A DNA stretch of 64,000 nucleotides. It comes from Urechis unicinctus. Lineage: Eukaryota; Annelida; Polychaeta; Xenopneusta; Urechidae. The stretch is from the NCBI GenBank assembly GCA_034190875.2, contig CM067346.1, positions 42,699,315 through 42,763,314 of the forward strand, in the 5' to 3' direction. Made by a program: the position numbers and the translations under genes. Shown here in pieces: positions 37,648 to 49,600 of this stretch. The notes under the pieces are model-generated. The model had not been told where the DNA came from and ran no database searches. It was given only the letters and a program-made list of their open reading frames with translations. Position 1 is the first letter of the stretch; every line of letters begins with the position of its first letter.

Positions 37648-40600
37648 CTATGACATTTCTGCTCCAAGTTTCTCCAACTGAAATAACAATGCATTTTTGT
37701 TATTCAGATTCCAATCTAAAAAAATAATTATCGATGAGGTTGCAAGCTCTGATTAATATCTCACCTGTTTAAGGAATTGTGCTGCATTTAATAGTTCTGT
37801 ACATCCATATGTTATCTTTCTGGCTGCTCCCCCAGTGGTCTTGCCCTATACAATCAGAATGTCAAAATTCAAATACATATAAAACAAAGGTCTTAGTTAC
37901 AGTTGCAGCAGGTCGAGTTATAAAGTGAGGTCACAGACCGTTACTTACCTTGGCATAATCCAGCAAATTCTGATATTCAATGTAGTTGCCCCCTCCAACA
38001 ACAAACACATAAGCCTGGAAAAAAAGCAGAATTCGATAAAATAAACCACAACGAACATGATAGCAGATGGAGCACATCTAACATTACATACATACGGTGG
38101 TATATCTTATATTGAAAATGGATAACTAGCCTCCTGGAAAGGTGTTCTGTTTCTTGGAATGGAACTACTGAAAAATCACAATACATAAACAAATTCTTAA
38201 ATAAATTCATGGGAAAATAGGCAAGAGAAAATGGCATGGAAAAAACCTCCAGATAATTACCTGTCTGTAGCTCTGAGCAGTTTGGGATCAAAGTATCTGA
38301 AATCATCTGTCTCTTGCGAAGACTTCATTTCCATGAGAGAGTCAACTACTTTTGTAACAGGCAAGTTCTGAAGAAAATAGGAAAACATCCCCAAATATGT
38401 ATTATAATAATGATTGATTTATACTGCCTTGCATCTGAACTTTAAGAGTGCTATAAGAGTGATATATGTACAGATTTCAGTTCTTTCCTGCCACCAGAAG
38501 CAACAAATTATCATGTGAAATTTAATTAGCCTCAAAGAAGCAGCTTACATGCTTCTTGACCACCAAATTCTTCACTCCTTCCATGGCAAACTGGGAGGCA
38601 GTGGACATCAACTTGGAGAACATCCTTATATCACACAAACAGCAATGTAATTAATACAAATTCTGTATCAAAGCATAATAGAAGTAGGTGCACATATTTG
38701 ATCCAACTTGACTTATTCAGTAGATATTTGCAGGTCTCAGACTTACCCAACAGTCTTAGTGCCTCCTCCACCATAGGCACTGGCAATAGGTAACTTACTG
38801 TAAGTCCTGGATAGCACAGTAAGAAATGCAATGATTAAAGCATCACTCTAAAACAAGGTTTGATTATATTCCATGGTAACATTGTTTGCAAACGAACTGC
38901 ACTCACTTCCATCTCTTGATGTATTTGATGGCATGGGGCATGTATCCCATTCGCTCCAGCTCAGAACAGTATTGATCTATCTCAGACTGAAAGTACAAAC
39001 AGATCATATGAACCACACAACTTCCATTCATAACATCTGCTCCTATTACAGGGCACACGAATACTACGAACTAGAAAAAACAAGTCTACACTCACATCCG
39101 ACATGTGGGCCCCACAGATGAGGTTTATAATGATCAGACGAGCTTTGTCTTCTGTCATTCCAGCTACATACATCAATGATATAGGTCTATTGAAAAAGCA
39201 TATCAAATGCAACAAAGTTTCGATAAATAAATTCTCAGGTAAAGGAAATACCATAATTAAATATCTTTAATATTTTGTTAATTTATACCTTCTGGATCAG
39301 ATATGATATCCTTGATAGACTTGTCCTAGAGAGAACAACACAAAGATGACTTTTATTCTTGTCACTCATATCAACAGTTGCTAAATAATCCTCATGATGG
39401 TTCAGTTAGCAAATTGAGATAATATAGTAGGAAATTCACAGACTACCAAGGATAATAGCAGAATTGGTATGTTTATTTCATACAGCCTGTCTTTGTAAAA
39501 AAAAATATTTCACACTAACCAGCGCAGTGTTGCTCATCAAACGCTCCTCGGTCTCAAAGTAGAGATCTAATTTCCTGGCCTACACCATTACAGACACCAC
39601 ACTTAGGCCATGTTAGTCTACTCAGAAGCTCACTATACAAACTGATTATCATTTATAATGCACAGTATGATCCGACACTTCTGATTGTACCTTGATTTCC
39701 TCCAGCATAGCTGTAGCTATATTAGTATGCATGTCTATAAGTCTCTTCATCTCTAGAAGCTCTGGTAAGGAACTGAAACAGCCATTTTAACACAATTTAT
39801 GCAAAATAAGTCCTAGAGGTAAAGTAGTCGTTTGTAAATCTGGTAAGGAACTGATAAAGTAAAGTAATCAGGTCTGCAATGCAGTGTACGTAAAACAAGT
39901 CATCATAAATTTGAACCCAAAACACCAGTTGACAAGAGTTACATTAAGGATCATTGTGACAGCGATTGAAAGCTTATTGCAATCAACTAAAAGTAGAGTT
40001 GCCACACCTGACAGCAGAGGTGAGCTTGGCAGTGTTGTCGGAGAGCATGCTGATGGTCTCGTCATCTTCACCCTCCAACCCCTGATACAAAACACAGCAA
40101 ACTCAATAATCACCTTTCGCTGGCCCTATAAACTACTAAAGTAGCAAATATCACCTAAGGAACTCAGAGACCTACCATGGCTGTTTTCAGCCTCTTCACT
40201 TCATCTTCTTGTGTTCTGTATGACTCTAGTCTCTCTTGAACTGCCTCTGCCACAGTGGGGAATGGACTGAAAACAGACGATTTCTTATTGCCAATAACTG
40301 AAACTCTTAGCCCAGGCACTGAACGACATATTATCCAGCCCAAAACAATAACTGCTTCAGATATGTATACCCACCTTCCTTTGTGGGATTGCCAAAATGA
40401 GTCAGATGGACTAAGGTCATAGGACTTGGTCTTCTTGCGTTCAGATGGAGGTCTGCCTGGTGATTTCACTTCAATTTGCTCCTCAATTTCAACGCAGTTC
40501 AATTTCAGTCTCTGTATTTTAGGAGGAACATATTATGTGTTTGTTGGAAGATGACTATGTAATTTGGCATTAATCAACTTAAAAGAAGGTGATACTAAGG

Positions 40601-43600
40601 TAAATTTTCCATCAATTACTCACTAGGACATCATGTGCTAATGCTTGGTAGGTCCATGTGTGATGGAATGGTGTAGCTAAGTCTATATTCCTGTCCAATA
40701 TCACCAAGAGAGGTCTCTGAAAGCTGACATTACACAAACCATTATCAACTTCAAGTCAGGAAGAATACTCCTTAATGTTCCAAGTTATAAGTGAAATCCA
40801 TGCATATATACAGTGGGTAGTGCAGTAAAAGACATTCCAACATTATAAATGTTACTTTTAGTGAAAATTTGAAGCCAAAGATTACAGACGAATCTATATT
40901 CTACATGGACAAAAAATGGCTAGACAGAGTAACCAGTTGAAATTCACAATGCAGAGGATGTAGCAAAGATAACATGAAATGATGGTATTTTGGACTAATG
41001 GCAATTGTCGTAGTGGACTACCTCAGCTGACCGGCCTGCTGGTTGTCTGTAGTAAACAGGCTGTTGCGAGTGTCCCGGATGTTATCCCGCAGTTTCTTGT
41101 CTAGTTTCTCGGCTACCATTTCAGCGGCATTGTTTCTGGGACATCTAATGATAGGTACCTGGCCTGAATTTCACACATACCGTACTTTGCCAAATTATAA
41201 TTTCATTGATATAATTAACCGCAAATGTCAATCAAACAAATGATTTTCAGGGTGAAAAACATGGCAATGCCATATGAATTCTCATGATAATTCGGATACT
41301 GATAAGAATTAATAAATTTTTAAAATTGCAAAATATGAGTCACCTAATGTAGCAAAGACACAGAAGAGGCTGTCAACGACGTAGTCCATCATATGCTCCA
41401 TCTCCGTGTCCTTCACATCACCTCTGTTAATAGCTACAAATACCATGAATGTAGAACACTGAATGAACTGCATGAATTTTATACGTCTTCAAGAATATAC
41501 TATGTTAATACAGACACAAGCCAACAAACAATTAACTAGTTTGATTCTATATTAATTACCTACACTTAATTGAACAGCAAAATTTTCGCAATTTTATATG
41601 TAATTTATCACAACAAACAATGGTTCGATACTGAACAGAACTGATTTTCAAATATGATGTACCATAGTATGATATAGAATCGCGTGTTTCTTTGGCATGT
41701 TCCACTGCCTCGCTGTAGTTGAGATGACGAAGACAAAACATGTCATCATCAAGACTGATGAAGTTCAAGTATTGGTCAAATATCTGCCCATCACACAATG
41801 TGGTATATTGGTAATTACTACCAAGATGAGTGAAATATTTCTTAGAATGAATGAAACACTAAAGGAATGGTAATACCTAAGTTGGACGATAGAAGAATCT
41901 CAGAACCCACCTTTGTGACCTGAGTGACACTGTTAGTTTGGCAGCCAAAGCTAGATCCTCTAATTTCTGTCTTGAGATGGCCGTGATAAAATTCAAAAAG
42001 TAGGATTCATAAATTTGACCATGAAGATCCTGAAAAACAATGTTAACATGACTGTCAAGACTAAAATGCAAGATCCCCAACAAACATAAAATGACCGTAT
42101 AGTAAACAAGTAATTTTCAAAAATTTGCCAAGAGACTTGAAGGCATTATCAACTCAGGATCATACTTGCAGCTTCCCCCACTAAAGATAGTGCAGTGAAA
42201 GAGTTTTCATCCAAAATCCATGCACAATTGGTTGTCCAAACAAAAGCAAAGACGGGTACACATGTAGAGAACAATATGAACATTTACCTTACAAATTCTC
42301 TTGATGTTGTCATCTGTGGGCATGACAAAGTAGATAGCAGGAACATCTTGGATGGGTTCCCTCTCTGTGTCCAATACACTGTAAACAAATGATAGCAGTT
42401 CTTTAGAAGACCCAGTCATTATTATAGCAGTCTTTTGTTAATGATTGCCATTTGCATGCCATTTAACTGACACAATTCATTCGGCCATCGTTCAATATTT
42501 TGCTCACAGATGGAGGGTAACACCCAGGTCCCGAAGTTCTCTGACTGTCATTAATGGTGAAATGATGTCTTGGCCCCAGTGATCGTAAACCAAAACCTTC
42601 AAAAACATGCAACTTTATTTTAACATATATTATGGATCAACTCAATCAGCAAAAACAACAATCATCATTACCAAAGCATGATAACAGAGATTCACATTAT
42701 ATAAATACACTCATTATATCAGGCATATTTTTTGATAATTATTCTTCAAATAGTACACACAAATAAACCAGCAGTCTGCAAAGGTCATGGTGTTTGAGTA
42801 AAATAATGGTTTAGTGGTACCTTCCATTGTGGCTCAGAGAGTGATGCTTTGCTAGGCTGCACGTTGAAATTAAGCATACGCTTCAGTGCAGCTGAAAACA
42901 AATGTAGAGAAAATAAACTCATCATCAAAAGGTTCTATCAATCAGTAAACTGGTCCAAGCACATTTTATGTTAAAGTGGGTACAGTCGACAAATGAAATT
43001 GCAATCACAGCACTGTACAGTATGGTGACTGTGATAGGTTGTCATGGAATAACCTAATTGATAAATTGGTCATTCAGCTTATTAGCTAAAGCAATCGCAT
43101 AGTTCTGGCATATTGCATTGTTATGTAAAATGGGTTTTTTATGAAAATGGATTTCTTTTTAATCAAAAAGAAAAATATGAATGATAACAGAAAAAAAAAA
43201 GAAAAATACACATTAATTAGACAACTGGTGCTTTAAGCCTTTCAATACCTTACTCAATAAGTTTGTACTCTAGAATAAAAATATTCTGACAAACTAAACA
43301 TCAACAGACTGATGTTTAGTTCTCCATTTGTTTAAAACCTTCCCACAGCTACAACATAAACTTTTCAGCGAAAAACACTGATCCATGGTCTCATTCATCC
43401 AGACAAAAAAGCTCACCAATGTATTAGATTAGAACATATTTAAAACAAACCCTGTCTTGTGAACTCTTGCTATGTGTATATATTGACCTGGCGATTGAAA
43501 ATTGGGATTTTCCCATAAAGAAATGGAATTTGAGTCAATTTATTTCATTCCTGAAACATAATAATTATTGAATCTTCTCAGTAACTGTTAGCCCACCTCT

Positions 43601-46600
43601 ATTGATGGTTACAATATCATGGTAGAAATAGACAAAAGCATTTCAACTTAAATCTTCAGAATTATCAACTGCAGTTATGTGACACATAATTTAAATTGCA
43701 TCTGAACGATCTGAGCAATGTTTGAATTCATAACTAGCATCTGCTGTTTATACTTTTGTTTAAAGTTAAGTAAACATGATTTTCCAGATATATTGACTGC
43801 ATTAACCATCTCAGTGATGCAGAATGAGTGAAGGAGTCACCATAAATAAATCAAAAAGCCTTTCTGAGTAATCAAATAATTAGCATGTATTTTTAAAAAA
43901 TAATGGTTATAGGTCTACAGCAACAGTTTCTCGAAGCTCTGCTCTGTAATCTTGAAGGGCAGTGTATGTGCATCTTCTTATGCATAAGTCTGTAGTAGTA
44001 GGTCCCTCATTATTCCATGGTAGAATTTCTTGACATTACTCAATTAAATCATCATCGTAGAACAGTTTCAAAAAGTCGATTGGTTCACAGTTTTCCATGT
44101 CTACATTCAGTCTTGACTGCCTCAAAAAGGGGAAACAGAAGGTGCATCTCAGTAAGTCCATCCATTCTCCAGGTCAATTGTTTTTTTCCCGATTGACCAC
44201 TTGTGTAAAATCTTCCGTTGGCAGTAAGCCAATGATGTCCCTGCCTCTACTGCATATTCATCCAAACCGTCAAAAGTCCCACCACTATCACTATCTCTGT
44301 AAACACCCAGCGTGTTCCCATCAACATCTATACAGAGTATGACATGTCGCCAACAAAACTAACAGCGTGTCTCAGTTATAATCTATTTTATCACTAGTAA
44401 TCTTTGGGAAACCCCACACATGACCAGATACATAAACCAACCAATCACAGACTATCTAGAAACCTTTTTAGTTATATTCTGGCATCTAAACATAAATAAA
44501 TGCATGTGTGATAAACCCATGTGGCAAAGTGACATTTGTCTTGCCCAGCAGTGAAGACTCCACAGGGTCTTAGCCAGGATTTCCAACCTGCCCGTGCACA
44601 CCACCACCACCAGCCCCCCCCCCCCCCCCCCCCCCCCCCCCAACCTCCCTCGGAGCCATTAAGCTGTCGACCAGTAACGCTACCATCATGCCCACTGGCC
44701 AGCTTACAAGCCACCTCTGTTACACCTACAGCAATCTACCCCGCCCCCACCCCGTTAATACAACCAGCCGCCATACTCTGAATGATACATCAGACTCTTG
44801 GTCAAACCAAATTCTAATGCAAGTGAATGATACATCTGACAGAAATCATACAAATCCCTCAGACCATCCGTCAAGCTATCACGACACCGCAAGTCAGAAA
44901 GTACCACGCCAGGACCCTGCACAATGTATGACAACGTTCTACTTTTCATTTTTCTTACAAACCTAGAACATATCATGTATCGTTTTAGAAGTGGACTGGA
45001 AACTTGTTTTGCGAGGAGACGAAGCTGGTCGTCACTCCATTCACCTGGTCGCCATTCCTTTTCATGGCAGCAGTTGTATTTAGATTTTTTTTTTATGAAG
45101 ATCGTTTGAAAAACAGGCTCAACTTTGCCTGAGAGGATTATTTTTCAACCTAGTCTGTATGTGGTTTGGGTTATATTCCAAATTGACTTATAAGAAAAAG
45201 GAGAAAGAAATCAGTGTTTTTACTTCGTGGGAAAAACAAGTGAGTTGTGAAAACCCCTGGTTGCATGAAATCAATCAGCTCATATAAGTGTGTGGTAAAC
45301 CTGTTGACAGATGAGTGAATGCATTGAAACAAAACATTCAAATTTCATTTGATATCTCACCAAGATTGGTTGTTTGATTTTTTTTTTGAGCCTGAAGAAC
45401 TTGAGAACTGAGTAATTAAAAGCTCCCTTGACCATGTTGACACTGACACACGCATAATGGCTTGTGTTCATATCAAAATACAACAGTGATACACCACCAC
45501 TCTGCAGAATTTGACAGACCACTAAAAATGAGCAGTAGAGTAAGATACATTGAACTTGAGCCAGGCACACCTGATTGTGGTAGATGCAGCGGACGCATTA
45601 GAGATCAAAGGACGAGCTTCTAATGGCAACCAAGCACGTCCCCATCTCGCTGGCTGGTAACGCATTTTGTTCTAACCGAGAACAAGGAAATTTGCTGTGT
45701 TCTGTTATAAATCGAACTCCATATCAATGGTAAAGTTCTAATACAATGCTCAAATTTTGACAAATTCGTTGACACCGCTAGGGTTGGAATTTAAGACTAT
45801 TAGCAAGACACAATGACAACGTCACCGTGGCAAAGTCTGAACCTGTCAACTAGATCTAAAGAACAACAAGGTAAGCACCATCTATAATATATTGGTCTTT
45901 CTTCTAGTTAGGGTGGTCAATCAAAATTTCAAAATGTTTGTATCAAATATGCTATTAGTTCATTTGAAAGGTCTCACTTTGGGCATATCAAAACTGTTTT
46001 CATTTTTGAAATATGTTGATCCGTTAGAAAGTTATTGCGATTTTTATGGTCCAAAAATGGCACATAATTTGGACAAGGGCTTGACAAACTCCCTGTTTCC
46101 CATATGAGGCAAGTTTGGTTTGCCATTATATCTATACTAGATCATTATAGACCAATGTTTTATACTAAATGGCATGTTTGGGAGCTCCTTAGACAAATTA
46201 AAAACATACAACTCTATGGTTAAATTGATTTTAGGATTTACGGACTGTGGAAAATGGTATTTTGTGTCCTGGACTTTTTTTCGCCGTGTCTGGTCCATTT
46301 TTTCGATTATAGGTCTACTTTGAATGCCCATAATTCAATGCTGAATCACGAAACAAGTTATTTGATCAACTGAGATAAATAACAGCCACGTGGACCTTAT
46401 AAGTACTAGTTTGTGAGGCCTTATACCAATTATTTCCCACTATAATACTACTTTCTATATTAAATATCGTTCAATGACCAAAAATCTAACTTTTTTAAAG
46501 GATTTTTACAATATGTGGTAAACTTTTGCTCATATTAGAAACAATATTTGCCATTTCACCCTAAAACTACCAGTTATTAATAAGTTAACATCCAGTTGTA

Positions 46601-49600
46601 TCATTAGGAAGTTTTGCATCATTTATTTGGACCCAGTTATTAGACGAGAGCTCTTGGAAGGAGGTATGTCATGAAAATATTCCGCAATTTTTTTGGGCTT
46701 TATTGATGGTAAAGAGCTATTTTTCACCCAAAACACCCCATCCATTAGCCTTAAAACTCATGTATGCAGTGCAGCATGCTGTTATTGTCAAGACGGAATG
46801 TTTTAATAATGTAATAATATAAGAATAGGAACAGCTTATACACTGCATAAATACACATTGAAAATGCAACTTGTGAAGCTTTAAGTGTCAATCCTCAACT
46901 ATTTACTATGTGTACCCGCTTAAATTATTGAGAATTAGTGTGGGGGAATTTCCGCACAAAAGAAATAACCTGACTAATTTATGCTCACATTTGGCTGACA
47001 CACATCTGCACCAACATTTATCTTTCTATTATAAAGACATTAATAAGCAAATATTATAATAATTACAATCAACCAATGGCAAAATTTTTGTGTTGAGTAA
47101 GAATTTTGTTGTGACTGCTGTTGGCTTGGTGATCGATCTTAAGGTATTTGATGAGCCCCCTGCACAACACATCCCTCTCTTCAGCATTTGTTTTGACTGC
47201 AGTTGCTTTATTCTCAGGTAGATCAAACACCATATCATCTGAAATTTGGCGTTGTTTTCCTCTCATTTTCTGCATAGCTTGAGTTTTACGAATGGCTTTG
47301 GTCCACAACGTTGATGATGGGCAAGGCTTAACTGCAAAGCGACCAAAGATGAAATCCGAGAAAATATTGTGGCGATGTTTGTGGTTTTGTAGGTAGTTGA
47401 AAATTTCAAACACAAGCCGATTTGTCAGATCTCTTGCAGGGAGAAGCTTGGTTGACATGTTCTCATGGTTTGTGGCAACTATATCAATTTCTGTAATAAT
47501 ACCTATGCTCTTGCAGCGAGGTATATTGGGGCTCACTCAAATCACACTTTTGGGGGTACAGGGGTTCACATACCTTAACTAAATCTGAAGTGTCTGTGCA
47601 AGACTGTAATTGCTGGGTTAGAAAAGTAATACGTGGGAAAATAATATTAGGATCAATACAACGCAGCATTGAACAGAATTTTTGCAGTCTTTGTCAAGTT
47701 TTTAGACTGCTATCACTATGTTATGTATGTATGTAGTATGTACATCTACAAATATACTATTGAATATGTCTCTTTGACTTGACCTCAAATAAATACAACA
47801 TTGGAATGAAGCACATATGATTATAGCACAGTGTTAATATTTCACAACCTAGTGGACGCTCCATTAATATCCCATCTTTTCGGACCATGTCATGCGTTTG
47901 TATAAGCATAGCCCTACACGTCTGAGTAGACATTTTATATAACCGTCCGACCGGGGCTGGGATAAGCAGTGCCATATGCACCCCAACCATCGTATATAAC
48001 AAACAGTTGTCTTGGTTGTATGCTGAAATGTTACATTACTGTGATTATATGTTAAAATGCGCCACCGTATCTATTCCAAACGAAAACTGACATCACACGC
48101 AAGACTGCTCCCGCTCCGCCATGGGGATGAGACCCGCCATCTTTAAAATGCACGCATCGGGCGTTGGCAAGCAAGGCGGGTGGGGGGATTACTGGGTCAG
48201 GATTTTTTTTAATTCTGAACTCATAATATTTTTCGAATCAACCTCAGTGATGAATGATTCTACATTAACAATAATTATTTTTGAATACGTTTCACAAAAA
48301 CAATTGTTAAACCAATTTGGTAGAATACGTACCCCCGGCGTGCAATGCCGCCAACTTAAAATCTTCTAAATATGGTCATGGAGGCGTTACATCGTTACAT
48401 ATACAACCGACGATCTTATTTTATTACGTAAATATATAAATAATTCACCATTAGAAACTTGCACACTTGCTGCAGAAGCCATTACTAATTTGGAGTAACT
48501 AAACGAGTTGTTACTCGCTGAAATTTCGGCTGACGACATCGTGCTTTAGGAAAGTCCACACGGAAACGAATTTCGCGCGGGATTGTTTTCAGCTACTCAT
48601 GATATGGTTGGTTCATCGGAGGGCTACGGGCTGAATATTTAACCAATCAAAAAGCTGTAAAAGCCATTGTGGGAGGGACAGTCTGTTTTTCCCGAAGCCG
48701 AGTGAATGGGGTGAATTGGTAAAAATACCGACGAGTTATCCGGATTTGAAGCAGAAAGCCTTGGATTTTACAGCTTTTAAATATCGATTTCAATGCCATT
48801 CACTCGGATCAGAATACCGGTTTTATTTTTCTTCAACATTCTGTCATTTAAATGTGATTGTGATAAATATTCAGCCCGTACGACGATTTTCTGTCAACCA
48901 TATAAATCCTGCCACAATATTTTGGGCCCCGAAAATGGCGACATTTTGCCATTTTCGGGTAATATTTACGATTTATTCCCATTCGCCTATATGATTGAAT
49001 TTGGTATCATATGAAAGAACTAATCTTTATCTACAACATATCTAAACAGCAAAGTCTGACGTTCAATCGTTCGCCGCCGGCAGCCAGTTACATCAGAGCC
49101 TTAAACGGCATAAAAACGGCTTGTCCAAACAAAATCGGCGCATCGTTTGACCGCCCTAGTTTAGTGTCAACCGTTCTATCAACCAAGCAAACTCTCAGTA
49201 ATAGGTAAGTGGCATAGAAACACCACAGGTGTGTAGCAGCTCTTTTGAATCAAGTTTGGTAGACAGTTCTACCTCAAGGGTAATCAATATGGCTGTTGGT
49301 CTGGTGCGCAAGTGACACTGACAGTGTCTATGTGCGTAGCTGGTGTGTAGACCTGTAGATAAGGCTGTCAGTGATTTTTTTCAAATTCATTGTAACTTGT
49401 TGAAATTATACATGAACATAGGTATACTCATGAGGATTATAAAAAGCTATGTTTCAATTTCCATGGTATTGCTTTTTTAAGTCAATTAGAAAAAAAAGTT
49501 ATTGAGGTTTCAATTTCCATGGTATCAATTGCTAGGTTTTTTGTGCCAGAATTCTACGGTAAGGGATAACAAACACTTTTCATGTCTTATATTTTGAATA

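Noticed and set aside
44452..44781. Poly-Gly and poly-Pro open frames on both strands
   Set aside because: They are generated by the 28-base poly-C run and adjacent CCA repeats.
45813..45870. Plus-strand ATG frame [19 protein letters not shown] ending at a GTAAGC donor in phase with SCFD1 exon 2, implying an inverted first exon
   Set aside because: It is on the wrong strand. A better first exon in the correct strand and phase ([10 protein letters not shown], 51,878-51,848), with the family-typical sequence, was found further upstream.
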